A stretch of 64,000 bases of DNA from Candidatus Nucleicultrix amoebiphila FS5 (GTDB lineage Bacteria > Pseudomonadota > Alphaproteobacteria > Caedimonadales > Nucleicultricaceae), in the NCBI RefSeq assembly GCF_002117145.1, contig NZ_CP008743.1, forward strand, positions 1,302,001-1,366,000. The letters run 5' to 3'. Below the pieces are notes generated by a model. That model did no database searches. It was not told the DNA's origin and worked only from the letters and a program-made list of their open reading frames with translations. The first letter of the stretch is position 1; each line of letters begins with the position of its first letter. The position numbers were made by a program, and so were the translations under genes. Positions 16,435-23,982 of this stretch are shown here, piece after piece.

Positions 16435-16510
16435 ATTATAGAGTGCCTATCGCAACTCCTCTTTCTTAAAGGGTTTTGGGGTGATTAAGGCAAAATAATT
16501 GCCAAAAAAG

Positions 16511-16539
16511 TTGACAATCTTCCTCTTTGTGGATATGAC
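16511..16539 (+). promoter_or_regulatory. Candidate promoter of the exported Rpn-type nuclease
   Basis: TTGACA (16511-16516) is perfect and TATGAC (16534-16539) lies 17 bases on. The -10 overlaps the left arm of the inverted repeat at 16522-16580, so a factor bound to that repeat would block the promoter. Confidence 0.55.
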
Positions 16540-16580
16540 TATCGTAATAATAAAAAGACATTTCCATATCCACAGAGAGG
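16522..16580 (+). repeat. 16-base inverted repeat covering promoter and ribosome binding site
   Basis: Left arm 16522-16537 (CCTCTTTGTGGATATG) and right arm 16565-16580 (CATATCCACAGAGAGG) pair over all 16 positions with one G-U wobble; the spacer is 27 bases. The right arm ends in GAGAGG, the ribosome binding site of the ATG at 16587, and the left arm overlaps the proposed -10. It can be either an operator dyad or, if transcription begins further upstream, an RNA hairpin that hides the ribosome site. Confidence 0.7.
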
Positions 16581-16586
16581 TTAGCC

Positions 16587-17834
16587 ATGAAGCAGAGCAT
16601 CAAAGTCTGTTTATTTTTATGTATGGGCATCTATAGTTTACACGGAGCTGCAGCTGAAGCGTCAGCCTTGGCAGAAGTGCTGTTCAACGGAGTGGCAAAG
16701 GGCGGGGCAAAAGTTGTTAAGAAGCGGCCGGCTGTTCATTCTTCCTCCGTCCCCCTTTTCAAAAACTCCACCGTTAACGTGCAAAGAGGGGGTGGCCTGA
16801 AAAAATGGTCACAGGAGTTCAATCAACGTCCTTTCCATGTCAGCAGAAACGTTAAGCAAGAATTCATTACGTTAGAAGAAGATGCTGATAAGTATTTTTT
16901 CCCACCCGCAACTTTTGTGAGCCCTCTCATCGATATTGCTTTTAAAAAGGTTTTCTCAACGCCTAAAAATAGTTCCGTGATTATAAAGCTTTTGAATGAA
17001 ATTCTTGGGCTTGAGGGTGAGCAAGCAATTAAGGCGATAGAGTATTATAATAAAGAGTTCGAGGCTGATGAACAAGACGGCAAGGTAGGCATCGTTGATA
17101 TTTATTGTCGAGACCAAAATAATCGAGGTTTTCTTGTGGAGATGCAAAGAGGATGGGATGCCCATTTTTTAAATCGCGTTCAAAATTATGCGGCTAAAGC
17201 ATTTTCCATGCAATTTAAAAGAAAAGGGGTGGATTATGAAACAACACAGCCTTTGTATTGTATTTCCTTTGTGAATCAGGTTTTTTTTCCTGAAGAAAGT
17301 GATTATATCTCACATCATCTAACAACCCATCAGAAATCCCATCGTTGCTATTTTGATAAGATGCATTATGTCGTCATAGAGCTGCCAAAATTTAAAAAGA
17401 AAAATGGAAGAATAGGGTCAGCGCTCGATGAGCTTTTGTATGTGATGAAAAACTCTAAAAATATCAGTCAATATCCAGGAAAAACCTACATTCGAGAAAT
17501 ATACGAAACCTTAGATGAGAAAAATTGGAATGATATGGAATTGAGGGTGGCAACTAAAATTAAAGATTTAGCTTGGGTAGAGGAAGCCAGAGAAAAGATA
17601 TATAAAAAAGCCGAAGAGAGAGCGAATCAAGCTGAAGAGAATCTAAGACACGCTGAAGAAAAAGCTAAATTAGCTAAGGAAGAAGCTAAAGCTGCTGAAG
17701 AGAAGCTTCGTCAGATGACTATTGATACGGCTCTTAAACTCATCACCCGAGGATTGACCAATCTCGAAATCGCTGAAGACACAGGTCTTCAAGAGGCAGA
17801 GGTCGAAAAGCTGCGCGTGCATAAGAAACAGTAA
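16587..17834 (+). CDS. Rpn family PD-(D/E)XK nuclease/transposase with an N-terminal signal peptide
   Basis: 415 residues. Residues 1-23 are a Sec signal peptide (MKQSIKVCLFLCMGIYSLHGAAA), which is unusual because Rpn proteins normally act on cell DNA in the cytosol. A linker (24-100) precedes the nuclease domain: DIAFKKVF at 116-123, then the PD-(D/E)XK core with Asp171 in VDIYC and Glu185 in FLVEMQ (E-x-Q variant typical of Rpn), then RVQNYAAKAFSMQ and YCISFVNQVFF. After the domain an Ala/Glu/Lys-rich coiled coil (about 340-400) and a C-terminal helix-turn-like segment (LTNLEIAEDTGLQEAEVEKL) follow; the latter is common at Rpn C-termini. It has its own promoter and ribosome site inside the inverted repeat. 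Probably an exported nuclease aimed at host or competitor DNA; a mispredicted signal on a retired Rpn gene is the alternative. Confidence 0.82.
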   Translation: MKQSIKVCLFLCMGIYSLHGAAAEASALAEVLFNGVAKGGAKVVKKRPAVHSSSVPLFKNSTVNVQRGGGLKKWSQEFNQRPFHVSRNVKQEFITLEEDADKYFFPPATFVSPLIDIAFKKVFSTPKNSSVIIKLLNEILGLEGEQAIKAIEYYNKEFEADEQDGKVGIVDIYCRDQNNRGFLVEMQRGWDAHFLNRVQNYAAKAFSMQFKRKGVDYETTQPLYCISFVNQVFFPEESDYISHHLTTHQKSHRCYFDKMHYVVIELPKFKKKNGRIGSALDELLYVMKNSKNISQYPGKTYIREIYETLDEKNWNDMELRVATKIKDLAWVEEAREKIYKKAEERANQAEENLRHAEEKAKLAKEEAKAAEEKLRQMTIDTALKLITRGLTNLEIAEDTGLQEAEVEKLRVHKKQ

Positions 17835-17869
17835 GAAGGAAAGGATTGTTATAAAAGACTCTTCCTTCT
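17834..17869 (+). repeat. Inverted repeat between the Rpn and WG-repeat genes
   Basis: AGAAGGAA (17834-17841) and TTCCTTCT (17862-17869) are perfect 8-base arms with a 20-base loop, beginning at the stop codon of the Rpn gene and ending 43 bases before the ATG at 17912. No T-run follows, so a simple terminator is unlikely; an mRNA stabilising or regulatory hairpin is possible. Confidence 0.4.
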
Positions 17870-17911
17870 ATGATTAAAGGGATTGGGCGCGATTATAGAA
17901 CAAGGAAAGCC

Positions 17912-18556
17912 ATGCAAATTATCACCTCAATTTTATGTGCTCTTATGTTTCTGACTATGTCCACGGATGGACAGGCGGATAGGGGGGAACTTTTTGTGGT
18001 CCATGACCCCAAAACCGACCTTTATGGTTTTAAGGACAAGCAGGGAAGAATGGTTATCCTTCCTCAATTTGAGCACGTAATGGTGCCGTCAGAGGCAGCG
18101 CTCTTTAGTTCAAAAAATAAAGAATTTTTTGTCCTGGTTCCTGTGGTGAAAAAAGGAAAAATCTGGCGCATGACGCGGGAGGGACTATTAAAGTTTGAGA
18201 CAGTCTTTTTTGATAATGGACCCGATTATTATGAAGAAGGCCTCAGTCGTTTTATAAAAGACGGTAAGGTAGGATTTCACGATACAAAAGGCCAAGTGGT
18301 TATTCCTCCCCTCTATGATTTTGCCTCTCCCTTTCGAGAAGGGCATGCCAATGTTTGTCAGGGATGTTATGCCCACTATCCCAAAATGCCAACCTATCCC
18401 GCTTTGAGTTCCAGCTTTTGCAGTTCTATGCGAGAAGATATGTACAAATCCGTGGTGGGAGGAAAATGGGGAATGATTGATAGACAAGGTAGGGTCGTCA
18501 TTCCTTTGATCCATGATTCCTGGGAAGCGATGGAAGCGGCGCACGCATCACAGTAG
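17912..18556 (+). CDS. Exported WG-repeat protein
   Basis: 214 residues from the ATG at 17912, chosen for AAGGA 6 bases upstream and because it starts the signal peptide (MQIITSILCALMFLTMSTDGQA); an ATG at 17870 is too far upstream. The mature protein has three WG-like repeats of the family's G.xDxxGxxVIPPxYDxxxxFxEG pattern: YGFKDKQGRMVILPQFEHV, VGFHDTKGQVVIPPLYDFA and WGMIDRQGRVVIPLIHDSW. Between the second and third, a segment with C-x2-C (NVCQGCYAHYP) and another Cys is inserted. WG repeats make beta-structures for binding, and are often found in secreted or surface proteins of bacteria and in effectors. No enzymatic motif is seen. Follows the Rpn gene by 77 bases on the same strand. Confidence 0.82.
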   Translation: MQIITSILCALMFLTMSTDGQADRGELFVVHDPKTDLYGFKDKQGRMVILPQFEHVMVPSEAALFSSKNKEFFVLVPVVKKGKIWRMTREGLLKFETVFFDNGPDYYEEGLSRFIKDGKVGFHDTKGQVVIPPLYDFASPFREGHANVCQGCYAHYPKMPTYPALSSSFCSSMREDMYKSVVGGKWGMIDRQGRVVIPLIHDSWEAMEAAHASQ

Positions 18557-18590
18557 GAGTGTTGCATCGAGAATTTGAATGTGCCTATAC

Positions 18591-18614
18591 TTAACTCAAA
18601 AAACAGGGAGTTAA
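18591..18614 (+). repeat. Hairpin overlapping the ribosome site of the Cys/His-rich gene
   Basis: TTAACTC (18591-18597) and GAGTTAA (18608-18614) are perfect 7-base inverted arms with a 10-base A-rich loop. The ribosome binding site AGGGAG (18605-18610) lies partly in the loop and partly in the 3' arm, directly before the ATG at 18617, so folding would reduce ribosome access. Confidence 0.55.
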
Positions 18615-18616
18615 AA

Positions 18617-19045
18617 ATGACCTCTTTCCATAAAATTATTTTCTTGGTGTGTGCAGTCATCGTGTTGAACACGAATGTTCTTCTGGCTCGTGGTCCCTTT
18701 GAACATTGGCACCCGCACCATAAACATGGACATATTCTGAACGGTGTGCCTGGCCCTTTTCCTCCCACACATTTTGATGAAATGATGGGAAAATATCGAG
18801 CCTATCAATACTATCGTCCTCATAATTGTGTGGGTCATTGTAATGGCATGAAAGTCTGCGGTAACGAGGGGCTTTATACGTGGTGCGTTCTTCATTGTTC
18901 TGGGAAAATGAACACCAGGCACATTTGCGGCAAAGAACGTTTCAACGCTCTCATTGATCTCCTGAACCGTCACCAGGATCGTTTGGACTTGGCTGAGCTG
19001 GATCTTCTCAACAACGTAATCGGGCTGTATGGATTGTTGCGGTAG
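18617..19045 (+). CDS. Small secreted His- and Cys-rich protein
   Basis: 142 residues from the ATG at 18617 (AGGGAG 6 bases before; an ATG at 18575 would precede the signal). Signal peptide MTSFHKIIFLVCAVIVLNTNVLLA. The mature N-terminus is histidine-rich (HWHPHHKHGH), followed by six cysteines in a spacing of C-x3-C-x5-C-x8-C-x3-C-x9-C (NCVGHCNGMKVCGNEG, TWCVLHC, HICGKERF). Six cysteines in an exported protein suggest three disulfides. The C-terminal 40 residues are helical and hydrophobic (LNNVIGLYGLLR). No family recognised. Metal binding by the His stretch is plausible, as is a disulfide-stabilised secreted effector. Confidence 0.72.
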   Translation: MTSFHKIIFLVCAVIVLNTNVLLARGPFEHWHPHHKHGHILNGVPGPFPPTHFDEMMGKYRAYQYYRPHNCVGHCNGMKVCGNEGLYTWCVLHCSGKMNTRHICGKERFNALIDLLNRHQDRLDLAELDLLNNVIGLYGLLR

Positions 19046-19071
19046 GGGACTTTGCTCATGAAACAAGTACG

Positions 19072-19204
19072 CTGGATCGCCACATCCTCTTTGAGGGTTC
19101 GCGATGACGGCCTATAGAAGTGCGTCATCACGAGCGAAGCGACGTGATCCAGTACATTAAGTAAGTTGGATCGCCACGACCCAAGAGAGGCTTCGCAGTG
19201 ACGG
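19072..19204. repeat. REP-like palindromic repeat cluster, three units
   Basis: Three related units lie in a row: 19072-19111 (CTGGATCGCCAC... GATGACGG), 19121-19152 in inverted orientation (TGCGTCATCACGAGCGAAGC ending GTGATCCAG), and 19167-19204 (TGGATCGCCACG... CTTCGCAGTGACGG). The pattern CGTCA-GAGCGAAGCGA-GATCCA with its complement is the common alpha-proteobacterial interspersed palindrome seen between genes. Units 1-2 and 2-3 can fold into long hairpins and may stop or stabilise transcripts of the gene ending at 19045. Confidence 0.75.
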
Positions 19205-19322
19205 AGAAGAAAACCAGGATAAGATAGGAAAATCTTCTTTTTCGCGTTTTTACGATTCCTTAAAGATTCTGAGTCAGGCTAAAGAATCGCATCTTCATCA
19301 TTCAAAGACAGAGGAGGATTCT

Positions 19323-20063
19323 ATGAAAAGAAAATTACTCAGTAGTTCTGTGAGTGTTCTCGTAACAGTTCTTTTAAGCGTATCTTATGCGGGAGAGGCG
19401 CGTGCTTCATTTGTGGATAGGCAGTACCAAAATAAAAATAAGTCATCTGAGCAGTTAAACAGGGAAAGTCAGCAACGACAGCAGAGAAGTCTGCAAGGGC
19501 TTACACAAAGAAAAACCTTTTTACGTCAATTGGCTATTGCAGCGCTCAATCGTAGTCATGATCGAATTGAGAATCACGTCTTACGTCTGCATGTGGGGAA
19601 TATAAATCCAAACAGTCATGAATATGTGTTTTCAAAAATAACGACGAGTAGCTTTGATAATCGAAATTTTTATACTTTGTTTAATCCAGACATTCGAACC
19701 GTTAACGACTTTATTGCTATGGTCACAAACTTAGTCAATGAAGAACAAAACATTATTTTTAGTGGGGGCGGCGATAACAGAACTATTAAAGTCATTATAG
19801 ATTCAGGAAATGAATTGGGTCGTTATTTTACACAATCTGATTATAATACAGCGCAATCAATGAGAAATGATCAACACCCAACAAACCCGATGCAAGCTGG
19901 TAGAGCTGGATCAAAGCTGGTGTTAATTATCAGATGTGATTATGAACAAGATCTTTATCAACGTATCGTGGATATGACAAACCAAGTAAATTTTCCTAAT
20001 AATCCTGATGGATTTTATCCAGACTTAGTCACAGCATTTTTAACGAGTGGCAATAATTATTGA
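19323..20063 (+). CDS. Exported protein of unknown function
   Basis: 246 residues with GAGGAGG a few bases before the ATG at 19323, a strong ribosome site. Signal peptide MKRKLLSSSVSVLVTVLLSVSYAGEARA. The next 40 residues are Gln/Arg/Ser-rich and disordered (LNRESQQRQQRSLQGL). A compact alpha/beta-looking domain from about 65 to 240 follows, with VIIDSGNELGRYF and SKLVLIIRCDYEQDLYQRIVDM suggesting strands and helices. No family recognised. An imperfect inverted repeat (CGATTC 19253-19258, GAATCG 19284-19289) lies in the leader. Fourth exported-protein gene in a row on this strand. Confidence 0.72.
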   Translation: MKRKLLSSSVSVLVTVLLSVSYAGEARASFVDRQYQNKNKSSEQLNRESQQRQQRSLQGLTQRKTFLRQLAIAALNRSHDRIENHVLRLHVGNINPNSHEYVFSKITTSSFDNRNFYTLFNPDIRTVNDFIAMVTNLVNEEQNIIFSGGGDNRTIKVIIDSGNELGRYFTQSDYNTAQSMRNDQHPTNPMQAGRAGSKLVLIIRCDYEQDLYQRIVDMTNQVNFPNNPDGFYPDLVTAFLTSGNNY

Positions 20064-20102
20064 GAGATTAAATTACGTAAATTGACTCTATGATGAGCAA
20101 CG

Positions 20103-20561
20103 CAATGCATAGAGATAGAGATGTAAGGTGAGGGTTGGACTGAGACGAGTCTAAGAGGGAGACCTTGCGGTGACGAAGGAGGGCGCGTTAAGACCATCCG
20201 TGAAGCGTTAGGAATGACTTTAGCACAGGTTGGTGAGAGAGTGGGAATTACTCCTCAAGCTTTTGAAAAACTTGAGAAATATGAGGGAGGCGTATTCCAT
20301 ATCCCTGAAAACTTTAGAGCAGGCAGCAGCGGCTTTGCAATGTCGGGTGATCCATGTATTGGTTCCAGAAAGACCTTTGAAGGAAATTGTGGATGCTTAA
20401 ATTCAAAAAAAGGCAGAAGAAATCGTCAGTCATATTCACCATCCATGAGCTTAGAAAAACAAGCCACATACTCTCAAGAGCGGGAAGCTCAAATTAAAAG
20501 GCTTAGGGAAGAGATGAGAGGGCGTAAGCAACTTTCCAATATTTGGAATGGACGACGATAA
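20103..20561 (+). pseudogene. Decayed mobile mystery protein A (XRE-type HTH)
   Basis: The helix-turn-helix core is readable (TIREALGMTLAQVGERVG, ITPQAFEKLEKYE), then the frame shifts near 20290. In the next frame it continues as SISLKTLEQAAAALQCRVIH, VLVPERPLKEIVDA, a TAA near 20398, then IQKKAEEIVSHIHH. A second shift near 20445 restores the first frame with MSLEKQATYSQEREAQIKRL to the end. The order (HTH, LKTLEQAAAAL, VLVPE, HTMALE-like block) is that of mobile mystery protein A. Upstream of 20200 the frame is also broken (stop codons between DESKRETLR and RRRAR), so the true start is lost. The last TAA directly abuts the ATG of the B gene, as in intact pairs. Confidence 0.8.
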
Positions 20562-21150
20562 ATGAAGCTTATCTACCCGGAAAGGATGACACCTTTTAAT
20601 CAGGACGATGAGGTCTCTCTTATTCCAAGGCATATTACAACACAAGATCAACTAAATGAGTGGGAGCAGGCCAACATTATTGAGGCTGAACAATGGTTGT
20701 TTGCGAGACGATAACGAAAGATGGTTTCCAGCGATTTTATGAAGCGTCTTCATCGGAAAATGTTTGATCAGACGTGGTCATGGTCTGAAGACTTTGAACC
20801 TGACAAATTTTGGTGTATAGTCTGTGCAGATTCAAGGATCATTCTATGACCTATGTCAGGATATATTGTATTGGTTGAAAAACAAAACATTCCCTATGGA
20901 TGAAGTTGCTGTTCGCTTCTATCCTCCTCCTCAGGGCGATACATGCTTTTCCAAAGGGTAATGGTTTGATACGCACGTTTAATGATCGATGGACTTCTAA
21001 TGAAGAGAGTTCTTCTCGGTTTAGTTGGGGAAGGCAAAGTCCTAGCAAGACGGCGGCATCTACAAACGGTCTATCTTAATGCGCTTAAAAACGCTGACTA
21101 AGGAGAGTATCATCGCTTTTGCGCGGATGTTAGGATTGGTTAGAGGCTAG
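20562..21150 (+). pseudogene. Decayed mobile mystery protein B (Fic domain)
   Basis: Begins intact at ATG 20562: MTPFNQDDEVSLIPRHITTQ, then QLNEWEQANIIEAEQWLFARR, stopping at TAA 20712. The next frame continues with SSDFMKRLHRKMFDQTWSWS, the characteristic Fic helix pair, to TGA near 20849. Further on come YWLKNKTFPMDEVAVRFYPP and a corrupted Fic motif, IHAFPKGNGLIR, in place of the usual HPFPNGNGRHAR. SWGRQSPSKTAAS, YLNALKNAD and IIAFARMLGL follow in still other frames, up to TAG 21148-21150. At least four frameshifts or stops make it non-functional. Fic proteins AMPylate targets; with protein A it forms a mobile two-gene unit. Confidence 0.82.
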
Positions 21151-21244
21151 AGACTTGTAATGATTCCCTCCCTTCACTCAACGATATGAATATATTCCCA
21201 TCATGAAAAAATAGAATAAAAAGGATTTATTATTTATATGGGAT

Positions 21245-22183
21245 TTATAAAATTTTTTTGAAGTAGTTGATTGTTTCTTTTAATCCTTCTTCAAGTTTAA
21301 CTGTAGCTGACCAATTCAATTCTTTGCGAGCTTTTGAAATGTCAGGCTGTCTTTGTTTTGGGTCATCGCTTGGCAAGGGAGCAAAAACAATTTTTAATTT
21401 ACGCCCAGTTAATTCAATAATTTTATCTGCAAGCCCTAACATGTTTATCGGCTCTGGATTGCCAAGATTGATAGGACCAGTAAACTTATCATTATGAGAC
21501 ATCATTTTAATAATGCCCGTTACTAAATCAGATATATAGCAAAAGCTCCTGGTTTGGCTTCCATCGCCGTAAACGGTGAGATCATTACCTTTTAAAGCCT
21601 GCACTATAAAATTACTTACAACACGTCCATCATCAGGACGCATATAAGGTCCGTATGTATTAAAAATTCGCACTACTTTTATATTGACATTATGTTCACG
21701 ATGATAATCAAAGAAAAGAGTCTCTGCACATCTTTTTCCTTCATCGTAACAACTACGAATACCAATTGGGTTTACTCTTCCCCAATACTCTTCATGTTGT
21801 AAATCGATTTCAGGGTCACCATAAATCTCACTTGTAGATGCTTGCAAAATCTTTGCTTTATTTCTGAGTGCGAGATTTAGCATGTTAACTGACCCCAATA
21901 CATTGGTTTTAACAGTCTTAACAGGGTCAGATTGATAATGTATAGGACTTGCAGGGCAGGCTAAATTATATATTTCATCAACTTCTGCATAATACGGTTC
22001 AATAACATCGTGTCTAACAAGCTCAAAATAGGGATGTGCAATAAGATCAGCTACGTTTTCTTTTTTACCAGTAAAAAAGTTATCCAAGCAAAGCACATCA
22101 CAATTATTTTTTAATAACTCTCGGCATAAATGCGATCCTATAAAACCGGCACCTCCTGTAATTAAAACTCTTTTTCTAAACAT
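21245..22183 (-). CDS. UDP-glucuronate decarboxylase (UDP-xylose synthase, SDR)
   Basis: 312 residues from ATG 22183 ([20 protein letters not shown]), chosen because it follows the previous stop by 4 bases and starts at the NAD motif GGAGFIG (10-16). Signatures of UXS are clear: [31 protein letters not shown], the catalytic YDEGKR, and [10 protein letters not shown] with [10 protein letters not shown] and [12 protein letters not shown]. It converts UDP-glucuronate to UDP-xylose with loss of CO2 in the cytosol. It is the last gene of the glycan locus. The UDP-glucuronate could come from the nucleotide-sugar dehydrogenase at 51340-52734, if that acts on UDP-glucose. No clear terminator is visible in the 94 bases after the stop. 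Confidence 0.88.
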   Translation of the reverse strand: MFRKRVLITGGAGFIGSHLCRELLKNNCDVLCLDNFFTGKKENVADLIAHPYFELVRHDVIEPYYAEVDEIYNLACPASPIHYQSDPVKTVKTNVLGSVNMLNLALRNKAKILQASTSEIYGDPEIDLQHEEYWGRVNPIGIRSCYDEGKRCAETLFFDYHREHNVNIKVVRIFNTYGPYMRPDDGRVVSNFIVQALKGNDLTVYGDGSQTRSFCYISDLVTGIIKMMSHNDKFTGPINLGNPEPINMLGLADKIIELTGRKLKIVFAPLPSDDPKQRQPDISKARKELNWSATVKLEEGLKETINYFKKIL

Positions 22184-22187
22184 GCAT

Positions 22188-23126
22188 CTAACCTTTTTGT
22201 AACACCTTTTTTTGAATTCTCTTTTGAGCCCATTCAGCAAAACTTCTAAGTCCTGTTGAAAGAGGGGTAAAATTAGAAAAACCTAATAAATTTTTTAAGC
22301 TGGAAATATCTGCATATACCCCAAACTGATCTCCTGGTGTATTTTCATTTTCAGTCCAGGATAAATTTGGGATAATTTCTTTCAGTTGATCCATTAAATT
22401 CTGGACGGTTGTTTTTTCCCCTGTGCCAAGATTTAATATTCGATTAGTCACTGCAGAACTATGAATAGCTTGCATCCATACTTTTACAACATCATCTATG
22501 TAAATAAAATCTCTGAAGCGAGTCAAGCTACCTTTTATAGGTATAGTATGATTTTTTAGAGCATAACTTAGATAAATACTTACCATTCCTTGGCGTAGAT
22601 TAGATAAGTCTTGTCCTGGACCGTACACGTTAAACATTCTGAAAGCAACAAAAGGAAGCTCATGTTGATAAATTTTTAAGTAATTCTCGGAAGCTAGTTT
22701 CCCCGCGCCATAGCAAGATAAGGGGTGACAATCTTCATGTTCAGAAATGGGTTTGTCGTCTACATGACCGTATACTGACATAGAGCTAGCATAGAGTATC
22801 TTTCGGACTCGGTTTTCTATACCGAATCGAATTAAATTTAATGTGGATACTGTATTCTTTGAAAGATCTAAAATAGGATCGTCAAAACTAATTTCACCAG
22901 AAGATTGACCAGCTAAGTGTAAAATAATATCAATATCTTTTGGGATTTGATCTATGTTATTTGATTGACTTAAATCAAGCTGAATAAATTGTGCTTTTGC
23001 GGGTATATTTTCTAACTGTCCTTGAGAAAGATCGTCTACACCAATGACTTGGTGACCTTCGCGTAAAGCCTCTTCAGCTATTTTTGAGCCTATAAAGCCA
23101 GCGACGCCTGTTACTAATAACTTCAT
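22188..23126 (-). CDS. NAD-dependent epimerase/dehydratase (extended SDR)
   Basis: 312 residues. [14 protein letters not shown] at 7-20 binds NAD(P), followed by [11 protein letters not shown] and [12 protein letters not shown]. The catalytic residues are in ASSMSVYG and YGAGKLASE (Tyr-x3-Lys), and [16 protein letters not shown] fits sugar-nucleotide epimerases such as UDP-glucose 4-epimerase or WbpP-type UDP-GlcNAc 4-epimerase. The exact sugar is not readable. Its ATG shares one base with the stop of the FkbM methyltransferase upstream, so the genes are coupled. Confidence 0.83.
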   Translation of the reverse strand: MKLLVTGVAGFIGSKIAEEALREGHQVIGVDDLSQGQLENIPAKAQFIQLDLSQSNNIDQIPKDIDIILHLAGQSSGEISFDDPILDLSKNTVSTLNLIRFGIENRVRKILYASSMSVYGHVDDKPISEHEDCHPLSCYGAGKLASENYLKIYQHELPFVAFRMFNVYGPGQDLSNLRQGMVSIYLSYALKNHTIPIKGSLTRFRDFIYIDDVVKVWMQAIHSSAVTNRILNLGTGEKTTVQNLMDQLKEIIPNLSWTENENTPGDQFGVYADISSLKNLLGFSNFTPLSTGLRSFAEWAQKRIQKKVLQKG

Positions 23127-23956
23127 TACTCAATCCGCGTAAAAATATAGTTTTTGAACTTACTATATTTTTCATTATTCATCATCTCTGAATGAGATTT
23201 AGAAGCAATAGAAAAACCATGTTTACAAATGAAATCACAGGTTTCCTGGTGTTTCTTACCTTTCTCATTCATTTCGATCAAAATACTTTTAACATTTTTA
23301 TTTTGTAATGTTTTGTGACCACCTTCAAGAACTTTTAATTCATGACCGTCAACATCAAGTTTAATGTGGTTGGGTATAAAAGTTTGTTGTGCTAAATAAT
23401 CAAGTGTAATACCGACGACACCTTGTTGGTAGGAAAACTCATAAGTTTCATCAAATGCACCTGTGTTTTCATCAAATGAATTTTGCGATTGACCAAAACC
23501 ATCATTTCTAATTTTTAAAGTATCTAGTTTATTTTGATTATACAAACAAAGACAAAATGCCTGAACAGTCTTTAATTGATTAATATTAATATTTCTTTGC
23601 AGAATAAAGAAATTATCGCTCATGGGCTCAATAGCACAAACTGTGTGGCCTTTTAGACCAGCGTATAGACTGTAAAGACCAATATTAGCGCCGATATCTA
23701 ACAAAGTATCATCTGGCTGAAAAGAGTCAATCCATGCTAGCGTCTCGGGTTCCTTCGTAAAAAATGTTCGTGCACGCCAAATAGGAATTTCGCCTGGGCA
23801 AAAGAAAGTAAGTTTTCCTGAAGGTGTATTAATGATTTCGTAAGCACTCAATTTGTTAATTATTTCATCTTGAGTTATACAGCCACGATGTATAGAAAAG
23901 CGGACTAGCTTTTGCGCAGAATTTGCAATCATCTTTTTTACGGCCTGTTTAATCAT
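23126..23956 (-). CDS. FkbM family SAM-dependent methyltransferase
   Basis: 276 residues. The SAM site LLDIGANIGLYSLYAG lies near residue 85-100, followed by CAIEPMSDNF. The FkbM post-core motif is NHIKLDVDGHELKVLEGG, where the family usually has DVEG; VKSILIEMNEKG follows. These enzymes O-methylate sugar hydroxyls in glycan and antibiotic clusters, consistent with its position. The first 60 residues are unusual for the family and may orient the enzyme on its acceptor. 26 bases separate it from the upstream lactonase-like gene. Confidence 0.87.
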   Translation of the reverse strand: MIKQAVKKMIANSAQKLVRFSIHRGCITQDEIINKLSAYEIINTPSGKLTFFCPGEIPIWRARTFFTKEPETLAWIDSFQPDDTLLDIGANIGLYSLYAGLKGHTVCAIEPMSDNFFILQRNININQLKTVQAFCLCLYNQNKLDTLKIRNDGFGQSQNSFDENTGAFDETYEFSYQQGVVGITLDYLAQQTFIPNHIKLDVDGHELKVLEGGHKTLQNKNVKSILIEMNEKGKKHQETCDFICKHGFSIASKSHSEMMNNEKYSKFKNYIFTRIE

Positions 23957-23982
23957 AGCAATACTTCCTTAATTTTAAGAAT

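Noticed and set aside
18611-19066. 151-codon minus-strand frame opposite the Cys/His-rich gene
   Set aside because: The plus strand has a signal peptide and ribosome site; the minus strand has neither.
19072-19204. CRISPR-like array
   Set aside because: Units are palindromic, unequal and alternately oriented with no unique spacers of equal size; they are REP-like.
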